A stretch of 64,000 nucleotides of DNA from Pseudomonas taiwanensis DSM 21245 (GTDB taxonomy: Bacteria; Pseudomonadota; Gammaproteobacteria; Pseudomonadales; Pseudomonadaceae): contig NZ_AUEC01000013.1 of assembly GCF_000425785.1 (NCBI RefSeq), positions 124,001-188,000 on the forward strand, given 5' to 3'. Positions within the stretch are counted from its first letter, which is position 1. Each line of letters starts with the position of its first letter. Below are positions 1 to 8,038 of this stretch, piece by piece. A program made the translations under genes and the position numbers. The notes below the pieces were generated by a model, which saw only the letters and a list, made by a program, of their open reading frames with translations, searched no databases and was not told the DNA's origin.

Positions 1-1
1 C

Positions 2-1183
2 AGTGGCATGGGTACAGGTTTCGCTGGCCGCTCTTCTTCTGCCGAAGATGCCAGCACCGTGTTCGGCAACCCTGCCGGCATGTCACGCCTGAAACGCGAG
101 CAGATCACCGTGGGCGGTGCCGCCGTCATCGCAAAAACCGACATCTCAGGGCCAGGTAGCAGCTACGGGGGGGAAACCGATGGCGACATGGTGCCTGTGG
201 TTGGCGTACCGATGGGGTATTACGTAAAGCCAATCGATGACCACTGGAGCGTCGGCTTCGGTGTCTATGTACCGTTTGGCCTGGTCACCGACTACGGTAG
301 CGACGATGCTGCGCGCTACTGGGGCAAGAAAAGCCACGTCGAGGTGATCACCTTCCAGCCAACCGTCAGCTATGCGTTCAATGACAAGGTGTCGGTTGGT
401 TTCGGCCCGACCATCAACCGCATCAAGGGTGAACTGGGCTCGAACCTGAGCAGCAAAGCCTTCCTGGGCCCAGCCGGCACCGATGGCGAGGTCAAGATCA
501 AGGGCGACGACACTGCCGTCGGCTACAACATCGGCGTGCTTGTGCAGGCTACCGACCGCACCCGCCTGGGTCTGACCTATCACTCGATGGTCGACTACAA
601 GCTCGAAGGCGATACCCGTGTTTCCTATCCAATTCCAGCGCTCGGCCTCAGCGGCAAGTTCGACGCCAGCCTGAAAATCAAGACGCCAGAATCCGTGGAC
701 TTCTCGATCACCCATGAACTGGATGACCACTGGACGCTGTACGCGGGTAGCACTTGGACGCGCTGGAGCCGACTGGAAAACATCACGGTCAAGAACGACG
801 CACCTGCTGGGTACCCGCTCCAGACCATCACCGAAGAGCAGAATTGGCATGACACCTGGGCTCATGCCATTGGCGCTGCTTACAAGGTGAACAAGGAATG
901 GACCCTGCGCGCAGGCTTCTCCGTCGACCAGTCCCCTACCAACAATCATGACCGCTCCCCGCGCATCCCGACTGGCGACCGCAAAGTCTTCAGCCTTGGT
1001 GCCGGCTGGAGTCCGACCGACGACATGACCATCGACGTGGCCTACTCCTACCTGTGGGAAGAGGACACCAAGGTGAACAACCAACCAAGCTCGCTGACGG
1101 AAGGTGCCTTGAAGGGCAGCTACCAGGCTAAGTACGAGAACAGCGCTCACGGTATCGGTGCCTCCCTCACCTACCGCTTCTGA
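2..1183 (+). CDS. FadL/OmpP1-family outer membrane transporter, 5'-truncated by window edge
   Basis: The frame is open from base 2, so the signal peptide and true start lie upstream of the window; 393 residues are visible. The first visible residues contain the NPAGM motif typical of the N-terminal plug (hatch) region of FadL/TodX proteins. The rest is a series of amphipathic beta strands that ends in YRF, the terminal aromatic expected of a BAM-assembled barrel. FadL proteins import long-chain fatty acids or other hydrophobic molecules through a lateral opening. The substrate cannot be told from sequence alone. A strong hairpin follows the stop codon. Confidence 0.88.
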   Translation, partial: SGMGTGFAGRSSSAEDASTVFGNPAGMSRLKREQITVGGAAVIAKTDISGPGSSYGGETDGDMVPVVGVPMGYYVKPIDDHWSVGFGVYVPFGLVTDYGSDDAARYWGKKSHVEVITFQPTVSYAFNDKVSVGFGPTINRIKGELGSNLSSKAFLGPAGTDGEVKIKGDDTAVGYNIGVLVQATDRTRLGLTYHSMVDYKLEGDTRVSYPIPALGLSGKFDASLKIKTPESVDFSITHELDDHWTLYAGSTWTRWSRLENITVKNDAPAGYPLQTITEEQNWHDTWAHAIGAAYKVNKEWTLRAGFSVDQSPTNNHDRSPRIPTGDRKVFSLGAGWSPTDDMTIDVAYSYLWEEDTKVNNQPSSLTEGALKGSYQAKYENSAHGIGASLTYRF

Positions 1184-1201
1184 GTCGCATCGGCTGCATG
1201 A

Positions 1202-1226
1202 ATCGGGGCTGCTATGCAGCCCCGAT
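1202..1226. terminator. Hairpin between convergent fadL-like and lysR genes
   Basis: A perfect 11-bp stem (ATCGGGGCTGC with its complement) has a 3-nt TAT loop. It lies exactly between the converging stop codons. No long T run follows on either strand, so it is a probable rather than classical intrinsic terminator that may serve both genes. Confidence 0.6.
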
Positions 1227-1228
1227 CT

Positions 1229-2158
1229 TCAAGCACTCACCTGCCAGTCAGCCCCCAGGCACTCCTGCAGGTAATCCATGAACGCACGCACCTTGGGCGT
1301 CATGGCAAAGCGGTCAGCCAGGCAGACATAGACATCCATCGGCTCTGTCTGGGCATACGCCCGGCCCGCTTCCCCCTGCTCGAACAGCGGAACCAACGCC
1401 CCAGCGTCCAAGTGTGGCCGCACGATGAACTCGGCGAGCCGGGTGATCCCACCATCGTTCAGGGCCATTTGGGTCAGGGCATCGATATCGTCGCTGATCA
1501 ACACGGTGCCGAATTCGGCCTCGAAACGAAGCCCGTCACGGATGAACCCCCAACGCAAGAAGCGCCCATCGACCGGGTAGCGAAATACCAGGCACCGATG
1601 TTCCCGCAACGACTCTGGCGTTGAAGGTAACCCCGCGCGCTGCAGATACCCAGGCGAGGCACAACAGATGAACGGGACCCGGGCGATATGCCGTGCCAGC
1701 AAATGGTCTTCCAGTTGCGGGGCGATACGCACGCTCACGTCCACACCCTCTTGCGCATGGTTCACGCGCCGATCAGTCGTTACCAACTCTATCGAAAGCC
1801 GCGGATAGCGCGCACTGAAGGCAGGAATCAGGGGCGCCAGTACATGACGACCGAAGGCCGAAGTCGAGGCGATGCACAAGCGCCCCTGCGGCTCGCTGTC
1901 CGGCGTCGTCACCGCCAACTCAGCCAGCGCCAGATCGCGTGCGACATGCCTGACCCGCTCGAAATACAAACTGCCCGCGGGGGTCAGTGCCATGCTGCGC
2001 GTGGTACGACTCAACAATCGCACCTGCAGGTGCTGCTCCAACCGCGCCAGGTTCTGGCTGACCGCCGCCGGGCTGACGCCCAGGTTACGCGCGCCGGCGG
2101 CGATGCTGCCCGCCTCGACCACCTTGATGAAGCTACGGATGGCGTTGAGCAAATCCAT
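1229..2158 (-). CDS. LysR-family transcriptional regulator
   Basis: This 309-residue protein has the LysR layout. An N-terminal winged helix-turn-helix (residues about 1-60, including SIAAGARNLGVSPAAVSQNLARLE) is followed by a periplasmic-binding-protein-like effector domain. The ATG at 2158 places the HTH at the usual distance from the N-terminus. It is divergent from the DUF2798 gene across a 117-bp gap, the usual arrangement for a LysR protein controlling its neighbour. The effector domain resembles the large subgroup often annotated as DsdC- or AaeR-like; the inducer is unknown. Confidence 0.88.
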   Translation of the reverse strand: MDLLNAIRSFIKVVEAGSIAAGARNLGVSPAAVSQNLARLEQHLQVRLLSRTTRSMALTPAGSLYFERVRHVARDLALAELAVTTPDSEPQGRLCIASTSAFGRHVLAPLIPAFSARYPRLSIELVTTDRRVNHAQEGVDVSVRIAPQLEDHLLARHIARVPFICCASPGYLQRAGLPSTPESLREHRCLVFRYPVDGRFLRWGFIRDGLRFEAEFGTVLISDDIDALTQMALNDGGITRLAEFIVRPHLDAGALVPLFEQGEAGRAYAQTEPMDVYVCLADRFAMTPKVRAFMDYLQECLGADWQVSA

Positions 2159-2275
2159 GTGTGGGCTCTGCTGATTCGTAAGAATCTCTTTATAAAGAAC
2201 TCAGCAAGGCCAGTCTACAGCCTGCCCTTGGGCAGTTGTTAACCTGAGCCTCCACTCTCATCGAAAGGAGTTCGC

Positions 2276-2536
2276 ATGAACGACCTGATCCAACCGCGCA
2301 GCCGAAGGAAGCTGCACCCACGCGCAACCCCCTATGCCTTTGCGTTCTACATGTCGTCGATCATGGCGTTGCTGATGTGCTTCGTGATCACCGCCGCCAC
2401 GACTGGCTTTAACCCGCAGTACCTGGACAATGTACTGAAGGCCTACCAGCTGGCCATGCCGGTGGCCTTCGTCTGCGTGTTGATGGTCCGGCCGGTGGTG
2501 ATGCGACTGGTGGCTCTCACCGTGCACGCGCACTAG
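2276..2536 (+). CDS. DUF2798 small membrane protein
   Basis: This 86-residue protein has a basic N-terminus and two hydrophobic segments (about residues 21-42 and 56-75). That is the DUF2798 pattern of two membrane helices with short polar ends. The ATG is preceded by AAAGGAG at a good distance. The function of the family is unknown; in pseudomonads members often sit beside a LysR gene, as here. Its TAG stop overlaps the CTAG that flanks the MITE-like element immediately downstream, so that insertion landed exactly at the 3' end of the gene. Confidence 0.8.
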   Translation: MNDLIQPRSRRKLHPRATPYAFAFYMSSIMALLMCFVITAATTGFNPQYLDNVLKAYQLAMPVAFVCVLMVRPVVMRLVALTVHAH

Positions 2537-2675
2537 GCTCTATACGAAAAGCCTTGATACTCGGTGATGCTGCGCTGAAAACAGCCTCGGAATGCTCATT
2601 TACAACCCGTAAACATCGCTTTCTAGGCTGTTTTCGCCTTGCCTGACCTTCGCCTCAAGACGTTTCATACAGACC
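2537..2675. mobile_element. MITE-like palindromic element with CTAG target duplication
   Basis: This 139-bp non-coding segment is flanked on both sides by CTAG (2533-2536 and 2676-2679). Its ends are imperfect terminal inverted repeats (GCTCTATACGAAAA against the complement of the right end, 10 of 14 identical). Inside is an 11-bp perfect inverted repeat (GAAAACAGCCT and its complement), and the whole element folds back on itself around position 2605. A 4-bp YTAR-type duplication is typical of IS5-family transposition, so this is probably a non-autonomous derivative. No transposase is encoded. It may also terminate transcription from both sides. Confidence 0.6.
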
Positions 2676-2688
2676 CTAGCGCCCGAGA

Positions 2689-3240
2689 TCAGGGCTGCGA
2701 TGCGATGGCCTTTTCGATCGCGGCCCTGAAGGCTGGGTCGTCAGGCTTGGTCAAGCTGGAGAAATTGCCGATCACCTTACCCTTGCGGTCGATCACGTAC
2801 TTGTAGAAATTCCATTTCGGCGCGCTGCTTTGGCTGGCCAGTTCGGCGAACAGCGGGATCGCGTCCTCGCCACGCACCGGCTGGGCCTTGGTCATGGTGA
2901 ACGTCACGCCGTAGTTGGCGTAGCACACCTTGGCAGTCTCTTCGCTGTCACCGGCTTCCTGTTTGAAGTCGTTGGACGGCACGCCGAGCATTTCCAGGCC
3001 CTGCTCGTGGTACTCCTTGTAGGCGGCTTCGAGCCCTTCGAATTGCGGGGCGAAACCACAGTAGCTGGCGGTGTTCACCACCACCAGGGGTTTGCCGGCG
3101 AAGCGCTGGCACAGGTCGACCTGCTCTTTACCGCGCAGCTCGGGCAAAGTGCCCTGCAACAGCGCCGGGCAGTCAGCGGCCCAAGTGGGAGTGGCGGCCA
3201 GCAGGGCCAACAATGGCAGAGTCAACCAAGGTACGCGCAT
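2689..3240 (-). CDS. Exported glutathione-peroxidase-family protein
   Basis: This 183-residue thiol peroxidase has a signal peptide (hydrophobic residues 6-17, likely cleavage after TWA at 19-21). I chose the ATG at 3240 because GGAG lies about 9 nt upstream; a TTG at 3258 is in frame but has no reason to be used. The catalytic site NTASYCG has Cys at about residue 61, and the KWNFYKY Trp-Asn motif is present. The usual FPCNQF segment is replaced by VPSNDF, so the second conserved cysteine of the family is missing. It probably reduces peroxides in the periplasm. It is the third gene after the MFS exporter and the 40-aa protein. Confidence 0.85.
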   Translation of the reverse strand: MRVPWLTLPLLALLAATPTWAADCPALLQGTLPELRGKEQVDLCQRFAGKPLVVVNTASYCGFAPQFEGLEAAYKEYHEQGLEMLGVPSNDFKQEAGDSEETAKVCYANYGVTFTMTKAQPVRGEDAIPLFAELASQSSAPKWNFYKYVIDRKGKVIGNFSSLTKPDDPAFRAAIEKAIASQP

Positions 3241-3286
3241 GATGTCGTTCTCCGGCAAGACAGTCCTTGAACTTGCAGGGTAGCGC

Positions 3287-3409
3287 TTAACACAGGCTCA
3301 TGCCCAACTGCATCAATGCCAGCCCCCCCTGCTGCCAACCCCACCAGACCAAGGCCAGCACCAGCAGCGCAGCCGCCGCCAGCAGCACGCGGCGCAGGGT
3401 GCCGTTCAT
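3287..3409 (-). CDS. 40-residue single-helix membrane protein coupled to MFS gene
   Basis: This short gene encodes 40 residues: a basic start (MNGTLRR), a strong Leu/Ala-rich membrane helix ending in WWGWQQGG, and a short tail ending in Cys. Its ATG overlaps the stop of the MFS gene as ATGA, which argues for translational coupling and a real gene. It ends 46 bp before the peroxidase start, so the three form one operon. I do not recognise a named family. It could be an accessory peptide of the transporter. Confidence 0.6.
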   Translation of the reverse strand: MNGTLRRVLLAAAALLVLALVWWGWQQGGLALMQLGMSLC

Positions 3410-4608
3410 ATCGCTTGCGCCTGCAACCGGGCCACCGGTCGCTCACGCACTGGCCAGTTGAGTGCGGCAGCCAGCAGGCTGAGCAAGATGGAAATCTGCC
3501 AGACCAGATCGTAACTACCCGTACGGTCGTACACTACGCCGCCCAGCCAACCGCCCAGGAAGGCACCCAACTGGTGGAACAGGAACACGATGCCACCGAG
3601 CATGGACAGATTCCGTACCCCGAACACTGTGGCAACGGTGCCGTTGGTCAGCGGCACCGTCGACAGCCACAGCAAGCCCATGGCGATGCCGAACAGATAG
3701 GCGCTGAACTGGGTCACTGGGGCCCACAGGAACAGCACGATCACCACTGCACGCAGCAAGTACAGTCCGGTGAGCAAACGCGGCTTGGACATGCGTCCGC
3801 CCAGCCACCCAGCGGTATAGGTACCGACGATATTGAACAGCCCGACCAGGGCCAGCACCGTGGTACCGGTGGTAGCCGCCAAGTGCTGGTCGACCAGATA
3901 CGCTGGCAGGTGGACACCGATGAACACCACCTGGAAGCCACACACGAAAAAGCCCAGCGCCAACAACCAGAAGCCGGAATGCGAGCAGGCTTCATGCAGG
4001 GCCTGGCCCAAGGTCTGCTCGGCACCATGGCTGGGCAACGGTTTGTCCTTCAGCAAGCCAACGAACGGCACGATCAGTGCGACCAGCAACCCTAGTACCA
4101 GCAGGGCCGCAGACCAGCCCAGCCACTCGATCAGGCCTAGGGTGCCAGGCAGCATGGCGAACTGACCGAACGAGCCGGCCGCGCTGGCGATACCCATGGC
4201 CATGCTGCGCTTTTCCGCCGGCACGGCACGCCCCACCACCCCCAGGATGACCGAGAACGACGTGCCGGAGAGGCCGATGCCGATCAGCAGGCCTGCACTC
4301 AGCGACAACGACCAGGGCGAGTCGGCCATGCCCATCAGGATCAGCCCTGCGGTATAGAGCAAGCCCCCGATCAACACCACCCGTGCCGCGCCCAAGCGAT
4401 CGGCCAAAGCGCCGGCAAACGGCTGTGCCAAGCCCCAGATCAGGTTCTGCAGGGCAATGGCGAAAGCGAATACTTCACGCCCCCAGCCGAATTCGGCACT
4501 CATCGGCGCCAGGAACAGGCCAAAACCATGCCGCACGCCCAAGGACAGCGCGAGGATCAACGCCGCGCCCCCCAATACCCACCCGCTGGTTCGCCACAAC
4601 GAAGTCAT
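3406..4608 (-). CDS. MFS transporter (12-helix, MarR-linked)
   Basis: This 400-residue major facilitator has about twelve hydrophobic segments. The cytoplasmic loop 2-3 motif (GALADRLGAARVVLIGG, about residues 66-82) is characteristic of the superfamily. The ATG at 4608 has GGAG 8 nt upstream. It follows a divided regulatory region: a perfect palindrome at 4641-4654 lies between it and the upstream MarR gene on the same strand. Together with the MarR neighbour, this suggests an exporter induced when the regulator is inactivated. The substrate is unknown. Confidence 0.85.
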   Translation of the reverse strand: MTSLWRTSGWVLGGAALILALSLGVRHGFGLFLAPMSAEFGWGREVFAFAIALQNLIWGLAQPFAGALADRLGAARVVLIGGLLYTAGLILMGMADSPWSLSLSAGLLIGIGLSGTSFSVILGVVGRAVPAEKRSMAMGIASAAGSFGQFAMLPGTLGLIEWLGWSAALLVLGLLVALIVPFVGLLKDKPLPSHGAEQTLGQALHEACSHSGFWLLALGFFVCGFQVVFIGVHLPAYLVDQHLAATTGTTVLALVGLFNIVGTYTAGWLGGRMSKPRLLTGLYLLRAVVIVLFLWAPVTQFSAYLFGIAMGLLWLSTVPLTNGTVATVFGVRNLSMLGGIVFLFHQLGAFLGGWLGGVVYDRTGSYDLVWQISILLSLLAAALNWPVRERPVARLQAQAI

Positions 4609-4640
4609 TTTGTTCTTCTCCAGCCCATCGCAAGGTTTTA

Positions 4641-4654
4641 CGGGTATATACCCG
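4641..4654. promoter_or_regulatory. Probable MarR operator upstream of the MFS gene
   Basis: CGGGTATATACCCG is a perfect 14-bp palindrome, 33 bp upstream of the MFS start codon. A near-identical sequence occurs in front of the marR gene itself, with the flanking bases also shared (TTACG and CGCTT). MarR dimers bind palindromes of this size, so this is the likely site at which the neighbouring regulator represses the MFS operon. Confidence 0.65.
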
Positions 4655-4671
4655 CTTGAAATCGTAGTTGA

Positions 4672-5076
4672 TCAGGCAAGCCGCTCCAGCAGACGTACCA
4701 ACTCATCCCGCGCGCCCTCACCCAGTTGCTCCACCAACTGTCGCTGCGCCTGCTGCCAGGCCGGATAGGCCAGCTGCAACCGCGCCGTACCCTCGTCGGT
4801 CAACAGCACCACACGGTTACGCTGGTCGTCGCCGTCAGCCAAGGCCACCAACCCTTCGGCCTCGAGCACCCGCAGGTTGCGACCCAAGGTACTGCGTTCA
4901 AGGCCCATGGCCTCGGCCAACGTGGTGATACTCGGACGATCCAGCCGCTGAAGGTGGCGCAGTAGGGAAAACTGGGCGACATTGATGCCGAAGCCGGCAA
5001 GGGCCTCGTCATAGTGTCGGCTCACCCCGCGAGCGGCTCGGCGCAGGTGCGTGCAGATGCATTCACTGGTCAACAT
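4672..5076 (-). CDS. MarR-family regulator with OhrR-position cysteine
   Basis: This 134-residue winged-helix protein has its recognition region in residues about 48-85 (TTLAEAMGLERSTLGRNLRV). I chose the ATG at 5076; an in-frame TTG at 5112 would place the coding start across the upstream operator. Cys6 and Cys8 lie in the first helix. Cys8 is 22 residues before the Gly-Ile turn, the same spacing as from the reactive Cys of OhrR to its Gly-Leu, which suggests redox sensing. It reads toward the MFS/peroxidase operon, and both upstream regions share the same palindrome, so it probably represses itself and that operon. Confidence 0.85.
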   Translation of the reverse strand: MLTSECICTHLRRAARGVSRHYDEALAGFGINVAQFSLLRHLQRLDRPSITTLAEAMGLERSTLGRNLRVLEAEGLVALADGDDQRNRVVLLTDEGTARLQLAYPAWQQAQRQLVEQLGEGARDELVRLLERLA

Positions 5077-5081
5077 GGTTA

Positions 5082-5095
5082 CGTGTATATACCCG
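5082..5095. promoter_or_regulatory. Probable MarR autoregulatory operator
   Basis: CGTGTATATACCCG lies 6 bp upstream of the marR start codon. It differs from the perfect palindrome at 4641-4654 at one position, with matching flanks. At this location bound repressor would block the gene's own expression. Confidence 0.6.
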
Positions 5096-5164
5096 CTTAT
5101 AGCGTGTTGCAAGAAATTTCAGCACCCGACCGCTGCGGGTGACGGCATGCTGGCGATGACGCAT

Positions 5165-5899
5165 TCACCTCGTCAGCGCGAGGGCCAGCAACACCACCAA
5201 CTCAAGCAATTCCAGCATCGCCCCGGCAGTATCCCCGGTGGTCCCACCCAATCGACGACACATCAGCTGGCGCAACCACCAGAAGCCTACCAACGCGCCC
5301 ACCAAGGGCCAGATCGCCGACCTGCCGACCAGAGCCAGGCCCAGCACCAAGCTACCCGACAATACCCAGGCCCCGGCGCGACGCGGCAGATGCTCGGCCA
5401 ATGCCTGGCCAAGCCCTCCCGGCCGAACGTAAGGGGTGGACAGAAACAACCCGAGCATGGCGCTACGGCCCACCAAAGGCGCCAACACCAGCACCGCGCC
5501 GGCGCCTCGCTCGACCAGCACCCAAAGCGCACAGAACTTCAACAACAGCACCAGCACCAGGGTGACGACGGCAATCGGTCCGCTGCGCGGATCCTTCATG
5601 ATGTGCAGGGTGCGCTCACGGTCACCGAAGCCACCCAGCCAGGCATCGGCGCTGTCGGCCAGGCCATCCAGGTGCAAGGCACCGCTGAGCAGCACCCAAA
5701 GCGTCAGCAACAATGCGGCATGCAGGTGCGCAGGCGTGCCACTCAACAGATGGCTGGCCAACCACAACAGCAGGCCAAACAACACCCCTACCACCGGATA
5801 CCACAGCAGCGAACGACCAACGTCTCGCGGTGCCGGCATACCCGGCAACCGTACAGGCAAGCTGCTCAGAAACTGCAAGGCGATCCAGAATGGCACCAT
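5165..5899 (-). CDS. cobS: Adenosylcobinamide-GDP ribazoletransferase (cobalamin synthase)
   Basis: This 244-residue inner-membrane protein has several hydrophobic helices and the family's HLDGLADSADAW motif (about residues 76-87), whose acidic residues bind metal. It joins adenosylcobinamide-GDP to alpha-ribazole (phosphate), the last or next-to-last step of cobalamin synthesis. It is the final gene of the ten-gene cob operon, and its start lies one base past the stop of the phosphatase gene. Length and motif match the family. Confidence 0.92.
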   Translation of the reverse strand: MVPFWIALQFLSSLPVRLPGMPAPRDVGRSLLWYPVVGVLFGLLLWLASHLLSGTPAHLHAALLLTLWVLLSGALHLDGLADSADAWLGGFGDRERTLHIMKDPRSGPIAVVTLVLVLLLKFCALWVLVERGAGAVLVLAPLVGRSAMLGLFLSTPYVRPGGLGQALAEHLPRRAGAWVLSGSLVLGLALVGRSAIWPLVGALVGFWWLRQLMCRRLGGTTGDTAGAMLELLELVVLLALALTR

Positions 5900-5900
5900 C

Positions 5901-6467
5901 TCAATCAGCCTCGCTCAACACACCATCCTCATTCAACACCAACCGCACCATGGCGCCGTGCCCAACTTCGACCTGCAATAACTGCTCACGGGGCAATCCA
6001 CGGGCTCGCGCCAGCAACAGGCGCATCACGCCGCCGTGGGTCACCAGCAGCACGCGTTTGCCAGCATGCTGCCGCGTCAGCCGCTCCATGGCCGTGACCA
6101 CCCGCTCGGCGAATGCGCCGACCGGCTCCCCGCCAGGCGGTGTGTAGGCATAGGGATCAGACCAGAAACGCCCAAGCTCATCGGCTTGGGTCTGCATGAT
6201 TTGCGCCGCGGTGCGTCCCTCCCAGTCGCCGAAGTGCAGCTCTCGCAAATCGGCTTCACGCTGTACCGACAAGCCCAGCCGCTCGCCCAATGCGTCGGCG
6301 AAGCGGGCGCAACGTTGCAAGGGCGAGCTGACCAGCACCTGCCACGGCCCACCTGCCTCTACGGCCGCGCTCATCTGCACCCAGCCTTTTTCGGTCAGGG
6401 CATCGTCCAGGCTGCCGCGCAGGCCACCCTGTTCGGTCTCACCATGACGCAGCAGGTCGAGGATCAT
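5901..6467 (-). CDS. cobC: Alpha-ribazole-phosphate phosphatase (histidine phosphatase family)
   Basis: This 188-residue protein has the phosphoglycerate-mutase-type RHGE motif at residues 8-11 and the second conserved His in LLVTHGGV. In this operon position it matches CobC, which removes phosphate from alpha-ribazole-5'-phosphate or adenosylcobalamin-5'-phosphate. Its ATG overlaps the cobT stop (ATGA). The symbol cobC is also used in pseudomonads for the threonine-phosphate decarboxylase, which is a different gene further upstream in this operon. Confidence 0.88.
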   Translation of the reverse strand: MILDLLRHGETEQGGLRGSLDDALTEKGWVQMSAAVEAGGPWQVLVSSPLQRCARFADALGERLGLSVQREADLRELHFGDWEGRTAAQIMQTQADELGRFWSDPYAYTPPGGEPVGAFAERVVTAMERLTRQHAGKRVLLVTHGGVMRLLLARARGLPREQLLQVEVGHGAMVRLVLNEDGVLSEAD

Positions 6468-7519
6468 GCCGGACGGTCCGCCACCGCAGCTTCGGCGAAG
6501 GTGGCCATCTGCCCATGCAGTGCGCAGGCCAGGCGCAGCAGCGGAACGGCCAAAGCAGCACCACTGCCCTCACCCAGACGCAGGCCCAGGGCGAGCAATG
6601 GCTCGGCCTCCAGCGCTTCGATCAGCGCTAGGTGACCAGGCTCGGCGCCCTGATGGGCGAACAACAGCCATGGCCGGCAGTGCGGGTTCAAGCGCACGGC
6701 GACCAGTGCAGCGACGCTGCAGATGAAGCCGTCGACCAGTACCGCGATACCGTGTTGAGCACAGGCCAGGTACGCCCCGGTCAGGGCGGCAATTTCGAAT
6801 CCCCCCACACAACCCAACGCTTGCAACGGGTCGTCGGCACGCAGGCCATGCAGCGCCAGCGCGCGCTCGATCACCTCGGCCTTGCGCCTCACCCCGGCAC
6901 TGTCCAGGCCAGTGCCCGGGCCGCTGAGCTCGCGGGCCGGACAGTCCAGCAGATGGCTGGCCAGGGCAGCCGCAGCCGTGGTGTTGCCAATGCCCATCTC
7001 GCCACCGATGAACAGCTGGGCGCCTTGGTCGGCTGCCCGCTTGGCGCTGTCTCGTCCGGCTTGCAGCGCAGCCAGCAACTGCTCTTCGCTCATCGAGGGC
7101 TGGCGGGCGAAGTTCGCGGTGCCCGCGCCCAGGCGCAGGTGGCGCACACCCGGTAGTTCCAGCCGGGTGTCGACAGTGCCGAGGTCGATTACCTCCAAGC
7201 TGGCCTGCAGTTGGCGCGCCAACACGCTGATCGCCGCGCCGCCACCGACGAAATTGCGCAGCATCTGCCCGGTCACGGCCTGCGGATAGGCCGAGATGCC
7301 TTCCTCGACCACACCGTGGTCGCCGGCAAAGATCGTGATCGCAACCCGCTCCAGAGTCGGGCGCTCCTGGCCCTGCAGGCCGGCCAGTTGGATGGCCAAG
7401 CTTTCCAGCTGCCCGAGCGAGCCGGCAGGCTTGGTCAGCTGCTGCTGGCGTGCGCGGGCCTGGTCCATGGCAGCGTTATCAAGAGGTTGGCAGGCTTCAC
7501 GCCACCATTGCTGGTTCAT
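6464..7519 (-). CDS. cobT: Nicotinate-nucleotide--dimethylbenzimidazole phosphoribosyltransferase
   Basis: This 351-residue CobT transfers the phosphoribosyl group from nicotinate mononucleotide to 5,6-dimethylbenzimidazole, making alpha-ribazole phosphate. Visible family motifs are FAGDHGV (about residues 64-70), MGIGNTT (about 175-181) and [10 protein letters not shown] near residue 318 with the catalytic Glu. Its start overlaps the cobU stop as ATGA. BluB, which makes its base substrate, is encoded in the same operon. Confidence 0.95.
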   Translation of the reverse strand: MNQQWWREACQPLDNAAMDQARARQQQLTKPAGSLGQLESLAIQLAGLQGQERPTLERVAITIFAGDHGVVEEGISAYPQAVTGQMLRNFVGGGAAISVLARQLQASLEVIDLGTVDTRLELPGVRHLRLGAGTANFARQPSMSEEQLLAALQAGRDSAKRAADQGAQLFIGGEMGIGNTTAAAALASHLLDCPARELSGPGTGLDSAGVRRKAEVIERALALHGLRADDPLQALGCVGGFEIAALTGAYLACAQHGIAVLVDGFICSVAALVAVRLNPHCRPWLLFAHQGAEPGHLALIEALEAEPLLALGLRLGEGSGAALAVPLLRLACALHGQMATFAEAAVADRPA

Positions 7520-8037
7520 AGTGCGGGTCCTTTAAGCATGAGGGGCAGGCCTGCCACGGTCAGCACCACGCGCTGACAACGCTGGGCGACGGCCTGGTGC
7601 AGCCAGCCGGCCAGGTCGACGTAACGCCGGGTCAATTCACCCATGGGCACCACGCCCAGGCCGGTTTCGTTACTGACCAGGATGACCATGCCTGGTAACT
7701 GTTCAAGGCATTCGAGCAGGGCATCGCGCTCCTCGGCCAGGCGTTGGTCGTTTTCAAGCATCAGCAAGTTGGTGAGCCACAAGGTCAGGCAATCGACCAA
7801 CAGGCAATGCCCTTCCCTGGCGTGGGCGCGTAGCACACTGGCCAGCGCCACAGGTTCTTCAATTAGCCCCCACTCGGCGGGCCGACGTTGGCGGTGCAGA
7901 AGCACCCGTTCGCTCATCTCGCCATCCAGCGGCTGGCTGGTGGCAATGTAGGTCACTGGCAAGCCACTGTTGGTGGCCAGCTGTTCGGCCAGGCGACTCT
8001 TGCCGGAGCGGGCGCCACCGAGGATCAGGTTGAGCAT
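7516..8037 (-). CDS. cobU: Bifunctional adenosylcobinamide kinase / adenosylcobinamide-phosphate guanylyltransferase
   Basis: This 173-residue protein starts at the ATG at 8037 and has a P-loop GGARSGKS at residues 7-14. The frame stays open well upstream, but that extension lies inside cobQ and is not coding. It phosphorylates adenosylcobinamide and then adds GMP, giving the substrate for CobS. The family's active-site His is in the segment [12 protein letters not shown]. In Pseudomonas naming it is also called cobP. There is one base between the cobQ stop and this start. Confidence 0.93.
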   Translation of the reverse strand: MLNLILGGARSGKSRLAEQLATNSGLPVTYIATSQPLDGEMSERVLLHRQRRPAEWGLIEEPVALASVLRAHAREGHCLLVDCLTLWLTNLLMLENDQRLAEERDALLECLEQLPGMVILVSNETGLGVVPMGELTRRYVDLAGWLHQAVAQRCQRVVLTVAGLPLMLKGPAL

Positions 8038-8038
8038 G

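Noticed and set aside
146-1150. Long open frame antisense to the FadL-like gene
   Set aside because: It is a shadow of high-GC codon bias; the plus-strand product is a clear barrel protein.
3406-4608. MFS gene considered as a specific drug or sugar exporter
   Set aside because: Superfamily motifs are visible but nothing in the sequence fixes the substrate.
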